The notes under the pieces are model-generated. The model was not told the origin of the DNA. It saw only the letters and a program-made list of their open reading frames with translations, and searched no databases. Position numbers and translations under genes: made by a program. From Mycolicibacterium novocastrense (GTDB lineage Bacteria > Actinomycetota > Actinomycetes > Mycobacteriales > Mycobacteriaceae): a DNA stretch of 64,000 bases. How positions within the stretch are numbered: the stretch's first letter is position 1; every line of letters begins with the position of its first letter. The stretch lies in contig NZ_BCTA01000021.1 of the NCBI RefSeq assembly GCF_001570485.1, positions 1 to 64,000 of the forward strand, in the 5' to 3' direction. Shown here piece after piece: positions 8,901 through 17,431 of this stretch.

Positions 8901-9791
8901 ATGGCAGCGACGACATCCGATCACGGCATTCTGGTCGCGGTTGACGGATCGCCGGCCGCAAGGGTTGCCACCGACTGGGCTGCGCGAGAAGCCGTGTTAC
9001 ACCGGCTGCCGCTCAAGGTCGTGCACGTCGTCGAATCGCCCGCCGTGCGGATGTGGCCGGAGATGGCCATGCCGGCCGCAGTCACCGAAAGTCTGCGGCG
9101 AAGAGGTCACGAATACCTCTCGGCAGCAGTGGAAACCGCCCAACGGGCCACCGGCGTCGAGGATCTGGCGATCACTACCGAGCTGTTGACGGCCGCAGTC
9201 CAGCCCACACTCATCGACCTGTCTGGAGAGGCCCGCATGATCGTGGTGGGCTGTCGCGGTCTGGGCTCGATCGGCCGCCGTCTTCTCGGGTCGGTCAGCT
9301 GGACCCTCCTACACCACGCCAAGTGCCCTGTCGCAGTCATCCACGACGAGGATCCGCTGATGTCCGAACCGGTTTCGAAGGCACCGGTGGTCGTCGGGAT
9401 CGACGGCTCACCGGCCTCGGAAGCCGCCACGGCGATCGCATTCGATGAGGCATCCCGCCGCGGAGTGGATCTCGTCGCCGTCCACGCATGGAGCGACATG
9501 AGCTACTACGAGTTGCCGGGGTGCGAAGCCGCGGCCCTGCTCCGGGAAGCCGAGGAAACGCTCGGCGAGCGCCTCGCCGGCTGGCAGGAGCAGTATCCCG
9601 ATGTTCGGATCGAGCGCGTCCTGGTGATGGATCGGCCCGCACACCAGCTGCTCGAGCAATCGGATCGCGCGCAGCTGACGGTCCTGGGCAGCCATGGGCG
9701 TGGTGGTTTCGCCGGGATGCTGCTCGGATCCGTCAGCTCGACGGTCGCCGAGTCGGCGCGCATGCCGGTCCTGGTGGTACGACCGTCGTGA
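8901..9791 (+). CDS. Universal stress protein, tandem USP domains
   Basis: A 296-residue protein with two USP (UspA) domains at about 7-145 and 155-294. Each has the opening VDGSPAAR / IDGSPASEAA motif, and the second ends with GSHGRGGFAGMLLGSVSSTV, the ATP-binding G-2x-G-9x-G(S/T) signature; the first has GCRGLGSIGRRLLGSVSW. Tandem USPs of this type are numerous in the mycobacterial DosR regulon. It starts at ATG 8901 after GAGAGG. It converges with dosR, with only seven bases between the stop codons. Confidence 0.93.
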   Translation: MAATTSDHGILVAVDGSPAARVATDWAAREAVLHRLPLKVVHVVESPAVRMWPEMAMPAAVTESLRRRGHEYLSAAVETAQRATGVEDLAITTELLTAAVQPTLIDLSGEARMIVVGCRGLGSIGRRLLGSVSWTLLHHAKCPVAVIHDEDPLMSEPVSKAPVVVGIDGSPASEAATAIAFDEASRRGVDLVAVHAWSDMSYYELPGCEAAALLREAEETLGERLAGWQEQYPDVRIERVLVMDRPAHQLLEQSDRAQLTVLGSHGRGGFAGMLLGSVSSTVAESARMPVLVVRPS

Positions 9792-9798
9792 GGGGTCA

Positions 9799-10449
9799 TC
9801 ACATGTCGGGGTCGCGGTGGGACCGCTCCAATTTGGAGATGTAAACGGCAGCCTGGGTGCGTCGTTCCATACCGAGCTTGGCCAACAGCCGCGAAACGTA
9901 GTTCTTGACCGTCTTCTCCGCCAGGAACATCCTGGCGGCGATCTGCTTGTTGGTCAGGCCTTCCCCGAGCAGATCCAGCAGGACCCGCTCCTGGTCGCTG
10001 AGTTTCGCCAAGGGATCGGAATGTTCAGCTGCTCCACGCAATTTAGCCATCAACGCGGCCGCCGCGCGATTGTCCAGCAACGACCGCCCAGCGCCCACAT
10101 CCTTGATCGCCTGGGCGAGTTCCATGCCCTTGATGTCTTTGACCACATAGCCGCTGGCGCCGGCCAGAATCGCGTCCAGCATCGCCTCGTCCGAGGTGAA
10201 CGACGTCAACATCAGGCACCGCAGATCCGGCATGCGGGAGAGAAGGTCCCGACACAGTTCGATGCCGTTGCCGTCCGGGAGTCGTACGTCGAGGACCGCG
10301 ACATCGGGTTGCAGGGCGGGAATGCGCGCCATTGCCTGCGACACGGAGCCCGCCTCACCGATCACGTCCAAATCCGGATCGGCGCTGAGGAGGTCGATGA
10401 GACCGCGCCGGACCACTTCGTGGTCGTCGACCAGAAAGACTTTCACCAT
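9799..10449 (-). CDS. dosR: Dormancy response regulator DosR/DevR
   Basis: A 216-residue NarL/LuxR-type response regulator, almost collinear with M. tuberculosis DosR. The receiver domain has D8/D9, the phospho-acceptor D54 ([12 protein letters not shown]) and K104 ([11 protein letters not shown]). The linker [19 protein letters not shown] is characteristic of DosR. The C-terminal helix-turn-helix ([20 protein letters not shown], ~165-190) binds the 20-bp palindromes listed across this window. It lies 60 bases downstream of a third Acg-like gene on the same strand, so the two are probably co-transcribed from the 11554-11597 promoter. No histidine kinase is adjacent; the kinase is at 36930. 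Confidence 0.95.
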   Translation of the reverse strand: MVKVFLVDDHEVVRRGLIDLLSADPDLDVIGEAGSVSQAMARIPALQPDVAVLDVRLPDGNGIELCRDLLSRMPDLRCLMLTSFTSDEAMLDAILAGASGYVVKDIKGMELAQAIKDVGAGRSLLDNRAAAALMAKLRGAAEHSDPLAKLSDQERVLLDLLGEGLTNKQIAARMFLAEKTVKNYVSRLLAKLGMERRTQAAVYISKLERSHRDPDM

Positions 10450-10509
10450 GGGTGTCTCACTCCTGAGTTTGCGCCACGGTGTCTCACACTACGGTCTGCG
10501 CTTGGCAGA

Positions 10510-11523
10510 TCAAGGCCGAACAGCACCCTTCGGTGGCGGCTGGCGCACTTCGAGCACCTCAGCGGTCGGGCGCCGGGGAGTCGCCGGGGGCCGGTCTTCG
10601 ATCTCCGGTGCCGTACCGATGCGGATCAACACCTGCGGCGTCGTCTCAGCACCGATCAGCGACGCGACGATGTCCCGGCTCGCCCGCAGCTCGGTGATGT
10701 GGGTCAGCGTGCATGAAGCGAGACCGGCCATGGTGGCATCGAGCAGGACCGCCGACAGCATCTCCCCGCATCGAAGCACGCTTTCGCGCTCGTTGTCATA
10801 GGTGGACAAAACGACGATCTTCGCCCTGTCCTGCCCGTAGGCCCGGCGCCTGTCTCGTTCGTCGTGAGAAACGGGGAAACTGCGTCCCACGCCGACGTGA
10901 TCGCTCTCGGCCGCCGTGGGAAGGGAACTCGGTGGGATGCCCTCGCTGACCGGGAAAGGAGCTGTCCACCACTGCAATTCCTCGTGGTAGTAGGGGTCGT
11001 AGAAGCGCAGGGACTCGGTCAGTCTGGAGGCCTGAACCAGTTCGGCGCGCAGCTCGTCGGCGATCACATCCAGTCTGACGGCATCTGCGGTGACGCTTCT
11101 GCGCAATTGCGCCTCGACGGCCACCCACTCCGGCGGGGCCGCGAAGGGAAGCCGGTCGGTGCGCCGCATCAAGATCGCATCGGCGCGACGACGGTGTCCT
11201 TCAGTGACGGATTCCATCGGGGAGAAGTCGACATTCGCCAGGTGCACCGGGCTGTTCGGATTCGGATAGCGTTCGATGCCGGCGTCCCAGCCGGCCGCGG
11301 CCATCGCCACCGTGAGGTGGTCGAGCACCGCGCCACAACTCAGCACCGCTTCCCGCCCGGAACGGTCTGTCGAGTACAGGACACGCGTCTTATCGAGGAA
11401 CAGCTCCGCCGACGTACCGTCGGTCGTCCAATGCCACGGCTGGCTGTTGTGCAACGACGGGGCCCGACACGCCAAGCGTACGGCGTTGGTGATGACATCG
11501 GTGCCGACAAGGGTGTCTCGCAT
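10510..11523 (-). CDS. Acg-family nitroreductase (third paralogue)
   Basis: A 337-residue paralogue of the two genes at 6637 and 7768 on the opposite strand: RAPSLHNSQPWHW, AELFLDKTRVLYSTDRSGRE, LMRRTDRLPF and PQVLIRIGTAPE. ATG 11523 is chosen because homology begins there and two DosR-like sites lie just upstream; an upstream ATG-less extension to 11574 would run through one of those sites. It is more divergent than the other two. Its location immediately before dosR recalls the Rv3131-tgs1-dosRS grouping in M. tuberculosis. Confidence 0.88.
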   Translation of the reverse strand: MRDTLVGTDVITNAVRLACRAPSLHNSQPWHWTTDGTSAELFLDKTRVLYSTDRSGREAVLSCGAVLDHLTVAMAAAGWDAGIERYPNPNSPVHLANVDFSPMESVTEGHRRRADAILMRRTDRLPFAAPPEWVAVEAQLRRSVTADAVRLDVIADELRAELVQASRLTESLRFYDPYYHEELQWWTAPFPVSEGIPPSSLPTAAESDHVGVGRSFPVSHDERDRRRAYGQDRAKIVVLSTYDNERESVLRCGEMLSAVLLDATMAGLASCTLTHITELRASRDIVASLIGAETTPQVLIRIGTAPEIEDRPPATPRRPTAEVLEVRQPPPKGAVRP

Positions 11524-11553
11524 AGCTTGATCGTGGGCTCGATTCCCGGCCGA

Positions 11554-11576
11554 AACCAGGGCCAATGGTCCCATTC
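11554..11576 (-). promoter_or_regulatory. DosR-box-like site upstream of nitroreductase-dosR
   Basis: On the minus strand the core reads ATGGGACCATTGGCCCTGGT, with both half-sites (GGGAC, GGCCC) close to consensus. It lies about 31 bases before the ATG at 11523 and so probably gives autoregulated expression of dosR. Confidence 0.68.
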
Positions 11577-11577
11577 A

Positions 11578-11597
11578 TCAGGGCTTCATACCCTGTT
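11578..11597. promoter_or_regulatory. Second DosR-box-like palindrome in the divergent region
   Basis: CAGGGCTTCATACCCTG is a palindrome with the DosR spacing and degenerate half-sites. Adjacent pairs of boxes of unequal strength are usual at DosR promoters. It could serve the minus-strand nitroreductase-dosR unit and the plus-strand unit starting near 11630. Confidence 0.55.
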
Positions 11598-11629
11598 CGC
11601 CGGTGCCGGCGGGAGTGGACGATCGAGTC

Positions 11630-11845
11630 ATGAGTGCATCGACAGTGGAGGCCGACAACGGCGGTATCGCGCTCCGCAGCCTGGAGTTCGACGACAGTCC
11701 CGCCTTCGTCGATGCAACCCCCGCCGTCGCGGCGGCCATCACGACGTGGCCCGGTGACCATCACGGAGGTCATCTGATCGACACCACACGTCCGCTGGCG
11801 GACTCGGTCGCCGAAGCGCAGCAGATATGTTGCACCGCAATATGA
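11630..11845 (+). CDS. Small hypothetical protein at the head of the WS/DGAT unit
   Basis: ATG 11630 opens a 71-residue frame (MSASTVEADNGG...) ending 55 bases before the WS/DGAT gene. It lies directly downstream of the paired DosR-like sites, a location where a first gene would be expected. Composition is unremarkable and I recognise no family. It may be a real small protein, a decayed fragment, or a long leader containing a chance ORF. Confidence 0.35.
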   Translation: MSASTVEADNGGIALRSLEFDDSPAFVDATPAVAAAITTWPGDHHGGHLIDTTRPLADSVAEAQQICCTAI

Positions 11846-11900
11846 TCGGCGATGGCTGCCACCGGTCAGCTGACCCCATGGCGCACTAAGGAGGGCAATT

Positions 11901-13259
11901 GTGCAACGCTTGACGACCCTTGACGCGGGCTTCTTGGAGGCAGAGGATTCCGATCGACACGTCAGCCTGGCGGTCGGAGGGCTGTCGATCCTCGAGGGCC
12001 CGATGCCGCAGTACGACACGATTGCAGCGGGTTTGTCCGCCAGATTGGCTGACCTGCCGAGGTTTCGGCAGGTGTTGCATACACACCTGCTCGACCTGCA
12101 GCCTCCTGAATGGGTCGACGACGATGATCTCGACATCACCCATCACCTGCACCGGGCGGCGCTGCCTGGACCGGGAGACGATCATGCACTGCACAGGTTC
12201 GTTGCCGACGTCATGGAGCGGCGCCTGGACCGCGATCGGCCGTTATGGGAGTGCTGGGTAGTCGAAGGTCTCGCCGACGGCAGGTGGGCGATCCTCATGA
12301 AGATCCACCACTGCATCGCCGACGGCATCGCCACGATGCACATGTTCTCGTCTCTCGCGGACGGGGGAGAGGGGGAGACATTCGCCACGGAGATTCGCGC
12401 GGCGAAAGCAGTCCCGCACCAACGAGTCGCATCGCGGAAATCGGTTCTCAATCCGATGACGTGGCCCGGGGGACTGATGCGGATGGCCACGACGGCGACC
12501 AATGCCGCGGTACTGGCCGCCGTGGGCGCTGCCGAAATCGTCAGCGGAATAGTCCGACCCGCCGCCGAGTCTTCACTGAACGGTCCCGTCACGGCGATGC
12601 GCAGGTACAGCGCTGCCCGGGTCAGTCGCACCGACGTCACCAAAGTGACCGAAGCCTATGGCGTCACCGTCAACGACGTCGCACTGGCCGCATTGACCGA
12701 CAGCTACCGCGCCGCGCTCACCCGCCGTGGCGAGAAGCCGTTGCGCACCTCGCTGCGCACACTGGTACCGGTGTCGGTTCGGGCGAACGACGCGGTCGGT
12801 ATCACCGACAACCGGGTCTCGGTCATGTTGCCGTTCCTGCCCGTGGAGAAGGAGGATCCGGTTGAGCAACTGCGGGCGGTGCACCGTCGTCTGACGAAGG
12901 CGAAAGCGAGCGGTCAGCGCGAAGCGGGAAGTATCGCGATGTCAGCGATGAACGCCGTCCCCTTCCCGTTGACCGCATGGTTCGTCCGGACGGTGACTCG
13001 CCTGCCCCAGCGCGGCGTCGTCGCCCTGGCGACCAACGTGCCCGGACCGCGCAAGCGGATGACGATACTGGGCCGGGAAGTCCTCCATGTGCTGCCGATT
13101 CCGCCGATCGCCCTTCAGTTGCGCACCGGGGTGGCCATCCTCAGTTACGCGGACGAATTGACCTTCGGTGTGACCGCCGACTACGACGCCACCCCCGACG
13201 TGGATGAGATCGCCCGCGGTGTGACGGTTGCCATGGCAAAACTCGTGGAGCGGTGTTGA
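11901..13259 (+). CDS. Wax ester synthase / diacylglycerol acyltransferase
   Basis: A 452-residue WS/DGAT enzyme that joins acyl-CoA to diacylglycerol or fatty alcohol, forming storage lipid. The catalytic HHxxxDG motif is HHCIADG at residues 136-142. Other family features are [20 protein letters not shown] at the N-terminus, [33 protein letters not shown] and [13 protein letters not shown] 11901 is preceded by AAGGAGG. It resembles Tgs1 (Rv3130c), a DosR-regulated triacylglycerol synthase. A second copy is at 39122. It is followed within one base by a USP gene. Confidence 0.93.
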   Translation: MQRLTTLDAGFLEAEDSDRHVSLAVGGLSILEGPMPQYDTIAAGLSARLADLPRFRQVLHTHLLDLQPPEWVDDDDLDITHHLHRAALPGPGDDHALHRFVADVMERRLDRDRPLWECWVVEGLADGRWAILMKIHHCIADGIATMHMFSSLADGGEGETFATEIRAAKAVPHQRVASRKSVLNPMTWPGGLMRMATTATNAAVLAAVGAAEIVSGIVRPAAESSLNGPVTAMRRYSAARVSRTDVTKVTEAYGVTVNDVALAALTDSYRAALTRRGEKPLRTSLRTLVPVSVRANDAVGITDNRVSVMLPFLPVEKEDPVEQLRAVHRRLTKAKASGQREAGSIAMSAMNAVPFPLTAWFVRTVTRLPQRGVVALATNVPGPRKRMTILGREVLHVLPIPPIALQLRTGVAILSYADELTFGVTADYDATPDVDEIARGVTVAMAKLVERC

Positions 13260-13260
13260 C

Positions 13261-14136
13261 ATGGGTGACGTCGTCGTCGGAGTAGACGGGTCGGCGACGG
13301 CGGATGCGGCCGTCCGCTGGGCGGCCCACGATGCCGTTCTACGTAGGGTTCCGCTCACGATCGCGCACGCCGCAGAACCGGTGATGGGGACCTGGCTCGG
13401 CGTGCCGATTCCGCCGACGGTGTTGGAATCACTAAAGAGAAGCAGCCGTGAGATCCTGCAGCGAGCCGAGCAGCTGGCCATCGACACCGCCGGCCGGGAC
13501 TTGAAGGTCGTCACGCGAGAGTTTCCGACGGCACCGGTCGCGACGCTCGTAGAAATTTCACGTGACGCCGAGTTGCTGGTGGTCGGTAGTCAGGGAGCCG
13601 GCAAGATAGAACGCGCATTGTTGGGCTCGGTCTCCATGGGCGTGCTCCATCGCTGCGAATGCCCTGTCGCGGTCATCCATGCGGTGAGCATGACCGGCGT
13701 GTCAGGCGATGACCCACAAGAGGATCCGACCGCGCCCGTGCTGCTCGGGATGGACGGATCCCAAGCCTCGGAGGAGGCCGCCGAAGTGGCTTTTGGCGAG
13801 GCGGTACGCCGCGGGGTCGGTCTCGTCGCGCTGCACGCCTGGTGGAGCCCGGGTTCGTTCGAGTTCATGGGTTCGGACTGGGAAACACTACGTGCAGAGG
13901 TCGAAGAAGAGTTCGGCACGCAGTTCGGCCGGTGGTGCGAACGTCATCCGGAAGTCGAAACGCACCGCGTTGTCGTGCGTGACCAGCCGGCGCGGGAAAT
14001 CGTGGAACGATCACGCAGCGCGCAGCTCGTCGTGGTGGGCAGTCACGGTTACGGGGCGATCGCCGGCGCCTTGCTGGGCTCGGTGAGCACGGCGGTCGTG
14101 CAGGCGGTTCGGACGCCGGTGATCGTGGCCCGCTGA
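13261..14136 (+). CDS. Universal stress protein, tandem USP domains
   Basis: A 291-residue double-USP protein. The first domain begins [18 protein letters not shown] and carries [19 protein letters not shown]; the second begins [16 protein letters not shown] and ends [20 protein letters not shown], the ATP-binding signature. ATG 13261 lies one base after the WS/DGAT stop, so translation is probably coupled. It is 30-40% like the other USPs here by eye. The stop overlaps the following hydrolase start by one base. Confidence 0.92.
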   Translation: MGDVVVGVDGSATADAAVRWAAHDAVLRRVPLTIAHAAEPVMGTWLGVPIPPTVLESLKRSSREILQRAEQLAIDTAGRDLKVVTREFPTAPVATLVEISRDAELLVVGSQGAGKIERALLGSVSMGVLHRCECPVAVIHAVSMTGVSGDDPQEDPTAPVLLGMDGSQASEEAAEVAFGEAVRRGVGLVALHAWWSPGSFEFMGSDWETLRAEVEEEFGTQFGRWCERHPEVETHRVVVRDQPAREIVERSRSAQLVVVGSHGYGAIAGALLGSVSTAVVQAVRTPVIVAR

Positions 14137-15155
14137 TGAATGGCGATGGGGGTGATGGGATGCCGTACTCGATCCGCCGCGTGTCATTCGGCTCGGGCAG
14201 CACAATGGTCGCAGGCCGGCTGTATCTGCCGAGAACGGCTTTGGACGCATCCCCGGGTGTTGTACTGGCACATGGGTTCTCGGCGACGATGGATTGGATC
14301 GTGCCGGCATTCGCAGCAACCTTCGCCGAGGGAGGTCTGGCTGCGCTCATCTTCGACTATCGCCATCTGGGCCTCAGCGGAGGAGAGCCGCGGCAACTCA
14401 TAGACTCGGGCAGGCAACGCGAAGACCTGCGCAACGCCGTGGCGTTCCTGCGTTCGCGGCCGGAAGTCGACGGTGGCCGGGTCGCACTGTGGGGAACGTC
14501 GCTCGGCGGAGCCCATGTCATCGAGGTCGCAGCCGCAGATCCCTCTGTCGCCGCTGTAGTCGCGAATGTCCCGGCCATCGATATGTTCCGCGGGATTCGG
14601 GGCCGTCATGTCCCTGCGCAAATGCGGGTCGGTGCTGCTCGCGTGTGCAAAGCCACGGCGAGCCTGATGTGGGCCGCCTCGGTCGACACGGTGAGAGGCG
14701 CGCTCCGGTTAGAACCGTCCTACATTCCGGTGTACGGCCGCATGGGCCACGCCGTGTTCTGGGATCCCTCGCTTGCCTCGCTGTTCAGCGACCTTGAATC
14801 GCATTCGCTCTCATGGCGTAACGAGATCACTCCGAGATTTCTCTTCAAGGCTCCGCGCTATCGTCGAAAGACGTTGCGGCGGCTCACCGCACCGCTGCTT
14901 GTCACCGTCGCCCGAGACGACGAGGTGATCTCCACGCGGTTCATCGAGAAGGCGGTCACGGACGCACCCCGATATGAGGTCCACCAATATCCCGTCCGCC
15001 ATTTCGATATGTACCACGGGGCAATCCGGGACCAACTCGCGGCGGACCACCTCCGATTCATGCAGTGCCATCTGGCGGAATCGAACCCGGTTCGCCAGCA
15101 TGGTGACCTTCGACCCTCGAATGTGGGCGGTGCCTCGGCTTCAATGAAATCATGA
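14136..15155 (+). CDS. Alpha/beta hydrolase
   Basis: A 339-residue serine hydrolase of the alpha/beta fold. Seen: the oxyanion segment AHGFSATMDWIVPAFAATFA, the nucleophile elbow GTSLGGAH (Ser about residue 122), a candidate acid in VARDDEVIS and the catalytic His in PVRHFDMYHG. The fold subtype is close to dienelactone-hydrolase/esterase-like proteins found beside DosR genes. Substrate is unknown; a lipase-like role next to a triacylglycerol synthase is attractive but is inference. The start overlaps the USP stop; ATG 14160 is a possible alternative. Confidence 0.82.
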   Translation: MNGDGGDGMPYSIRRVSFGSGSTMVAGRLYLPRTALDASPGVVLAHGFSATMDWIVPAFAATFAEGGLAALIFDYRHLGLSGGEPRQLIDSGRQREDLRNAVAFLRSRPEVDGGRVALWGTSLGGAHVIEVAAADPSVAAVVANVPAIDMFRGIRGRHVPAQMRVGAARVCKATASLMWAASVDTVRGALRLEPSYIPVYGRMGHAVFWDPSLASLFSDLESHSLSWRNEITPRFLFKAPRYRRKTLRRLTAPLLVTVARDDEVISTRFIEKAVTDAPRYEVHQYPVRHFDMYHGAIRDQLAADHLRFMQCHLAESNPVRQHGDLRPSNVGGASASMKS

Positions 15156-15371
15156 CCAGCAGAGCCGAAATCGACACGATCAACCATGTCACGGTGTCGG
15201 CAGACCTTGAGTACCCAACCCGCTCCGTGCATCACCGTCGAGCAGGCAATCGAACGGATGGAACTGCGCGGCTTACCTTTTCTGATTTTCATCGATGCCG
15301 CACAGGGGCGCGCCGTGGTGCTCTATCACCGTTACGACGGACACTACGGACTCATCAGCCTGGCCGAGTGA
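15152..15371 (+). CDS. Lone C-terminal domain of a ribosome hibernation factor (RafH/HPF type), probably frameshifted
   Basis: The stretch ITVEQAIERMELRGLPFLIF through LYHRYDGHYGLIS (about 15240-15365) is the final domain of long actinobacterial hibernation-promoting factors such as RafH, where it mediates 100S or 70S stabilisation. The N-terminal S30AE ribosome-binding domain is absent. The open frame containing the domain starts only at ATG 15186, with no ribosome site. The natural coupled start, ATG 15152 overlapping the upstream TGA, is in a different frame and would need a shift near 15225-15245 to enter the domain. So this is either a 61-residue domain-only protein or a one-indel pseudogene. 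Family: known DosR-regulon member in M. smegmatis. Confidence 0.6.
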
Positions 15372-15420
15372 GCGACGTGTCGAATAGTCGCCGAACCATG
15401 ACTGCGAGAGGGGCCTTTCC

Positions 15421-16314
15421 ATGGCTGACGATGAGATGAAGCGCCGCGGTGTCGTGGTCGGCGCCGACGGCTCCGCTTCGGCGAACGCGGCCATCAGATG
15501 GGCTGCCCGTGACGCGGCCATGCGCAAGCTTCCGCTCACCGTCGTTCACGCCAACTCGGTGTCCACGGTGGCCGCGGCCATGGTGGCGTGGCCTGCCGGT
15601 GAGATCCCCCAGCAAGTCCTCGAGCAAGAGGAAGCCGACGCGCGGGCGATACTCGCGGACGCCGTCGCGTTGGCAAGGGGAAGCCTCGACGACGCGACGG
15701 GATTGACCGTAATCGACGAGATGTTCTTCGGCTGGCCCGTCCCGACGCTGATCGACGTCTCCAAGGAGGCTCAGATGGTGGTCGTTGGGTGCCGAGGCCG
15801 GACCGGTCTGCGCCGCGCACTGTTGGGGTCCGTGAGCTCTGGACTGATTCATCACGCTCGGTGTCCAGTTGCGATAGTTCACGATGAGGATGCCCCGTCT
15901 CCTCGCCTGCCCGTGTTGGTCGGCATCGACGGGTCGCGAGCGTCTGAAGTCGCAACCGCCATAGCCTTCGACGAAGCTTCCCGGCGCGGCGTCGATCTCG
16001 TTGCACTGCATGTCTGGAGCGATACCGATATGCCGGCGTTCAGCATGGATTGGGCCGACGTTCTGGCGGCCGCGCGCAGGACGCTGGCGGAGCGCCTCGC
16101 AGGTTGGCAGGAACGTTACCCGGACGTGGAGGTCACCACGCTGGTGGAGTTCGAGGGGCCGGCCCGCCAACTGTTGAAGCAGTCGGATCATGCGCAGCTG
16201 GTCGTCGTCGGGAGTCACGGCCGCGGTGGTTTCGCGGGGATGCTACTTGGATCGGTGAGCACCGCTCTGGCCGCGGCGGCCCACGTTCCGGTCATCGTGG
16301 CCCGCGGGAAATGA
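15421..16314 (+). CDS. Universal stress protein, tandem USP domains
   Basis: A 297-residue double-USP protein, beginning GVVVGADGSASANAAIRWA, with [20 protein letters not shown] closing domain one and VVGSHGRGGFAGMLLGSVST closing domain two. The C-terminal half is strikingly similar to that of the USP at 8901 (FDEASRRGVDLVALH, LAGWQERYPDV), suggesting recent duplication. ATG 15421 follows GAGAGGGG by several bases. It is the last gene of the plus-strand unit that starts at about 11630. Confidence 0.92.
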   Translation: MADDEMKRRGVVVGADGSASANAAIRWAARDAAMRKLPLTVVHANSVSTVAAAMVAWPAGEIPQQVLEQEEADARAILADAVALARGSLDDATGLTVIDEMFFGWPVPTLIDVSKEAQMVVVGCRGRTGLRRALLGSVSSGLIHHARCPVAIVHDEDAPSPRLPVLVGIDGSRASEVATAIAFDEASRRGVDLVALHVWSDTDMPAFSMDWADVLAAARRTLAERLAGWQERYPDVEVTTLVEFEGPARQLLKQSDHAQLVVVGSHGRGGFAGMLLGSVSTALAAAAHVPVIVARGK

Positions 16315-16317
16315 GTT

Positions 16318-16418
16318 CGGGGGCACGTTGTGACACACCATCACGGGAATGGGACTGTGGTGCAGCATGTTCAAGCTTGTTGAGCCCAGCAGCGTGCCGG
16401 CCAGCGCGTTGCGGCGGC
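16318..16418 (-). pseudogene. C-terminal fragment of a universal stress protein
   Basis: Read on the minus strand, this stretch encodes RNALAGTLLGSTSLNMLHH followed by a PIPVMVCH-like ending. That is the ATP-binding C-terminus of a mycobacterial USP (family pattern ALAGTLLGST-NLLHHA-VPV). There is no upstream USP sequence and no start codon, so it is a remnant lodged between two intact USP genes. It explains most of the gap at 16315-16464. Confidence 0.6.
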
Positions 16419-16464
16419 GGGTTCGAGGAACTAGGTTACTTCGAGTCGTCCGAACCGCCCCCGG

Positions 16465-17340
16465 TCATCGGGGTCGAACGACGATCACGGGTGCCGCGGC
16501 CGCGTGCGCCACCTTGCCCGCAACGGAGCCGAGTAGCAGGCCCGCGAATCCGCCGCGGCCGTGACTGCCGACAACTACGAGTTGCGCCTCCTGTGACGTG
16601 TCGACGAGCCAGCGCGCGGGCTGGTCGCAGACGATTCGGCGGTGAACGGGAACGTCTGGGTACTGCTCCTGCCATCCGGCTAAGCGTTCGGCCAGGATTT
16701 CGTGGCCTTGGTCCTCGTATCGGTGCCAGTCCATTCCGAGAGCCGGAAAGACCCCGACATCACTCCAGGCGTGCAGGGCCACGAGGTCGACACCGCGCCG
16801 TGAAGCCTCCTCGAAGGCCAGCGCCGTGGCGCCCTCCGATGCGGGTGATCCGTCGACACCCAACAGCACCGGCAGGCTCCGGTCGGCCGCCCTGCCGTAC
16901 TCGGCGTGCACCACCGCCACCGGACCGTGCCCGTGGTGCAGCAGGCCGCTGCTGACCGAACCAACGACGGCCCGTCCGATCGCTCCGAGGCCCCGAGTGC
17001 CCACCACGGTCATAACGGCGTCGCGCGAGGCCTCCGCGAGCGCCCACGGCGGACTCGAATTGACAACGCGAGCCTCGATTTTCGGGGCAGGCGAGTCGCC
17101 TGCACCGGTGTGGACAGTCTTCTGGGCCTTCTCGAGCACGTCCCGGGCGTTCACCTCTTGCGCCTCGAGGTAACTGGCGTCGAGGAGTCCCCCCGGCCAC
17201 GTCGTGATCACCGGGGGGATCGCGTGCACCAAGGTGATCGGCTGCTCACGCATTACCGCCTCCTTCGTCGCCCAACCGATGGCGGCGTCCGACTCCGCCG
17301 ATCCGTCGACGCCGACAACGATTCCACTCTTCTCGGTCAT
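16465..17340 (-). CDS. Universal stress protein, tandem USP domains
   Basis: A 291-residue double-USP protein on the minus strand: [19 protein letters not shown] starts domain one, VVGTRGLGAIGRAVVGSVSS ends it, LLGVDGSPASEGATALAFEE starts domain two and VVGSHGRGGFAGLLLGSVAG ends it. ATG 17340 is chosen for the GGAGCCAAGG site just upstream. Thirteen bases before it lies the stop codon of a small membrane-peptide gene now split by the IS at 17432. The insertion separates this USP from the DosR-like sites at 19207-19253, so its hypoxic control may be lost or replaced by an IS-borne promoter. Confidence 0.92.
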   Translation of the reverse strand: MTEKSGIVVGVDGSAESDAAIGWATKEAVMREQPITLVHAIPPVITTWPGGLLDASYLEAQEVNARDVLEKAQKTVHTGAGDSPAPKIEARVVNSSPPWALAEASRDAVMTVVGTRGLGAIGRAVVGSVSSGLLHHGHGPVAVVHAEYGRAADRSLPVLLGVDGSPASEGATALAFEEASRRGVDLVALHAWSDVGVFPALGMDWHRYEDQGHEILAERLAGWQEQYPDVPVHRRIVCDQPARWLVDTSQEAQLVVVGSHGRGGFAGLLLGSVAGKVAHAAAAPVIVVRPR

Positions 17341-17431
17341 GCCCCTTGGCTCCTCACTTCTTCGGAAAGCGGGCACTGATATAGGTGGTCGCGATCGCCA
17401 TCACCGCGACGATGACGGCGATCAGCACTAG

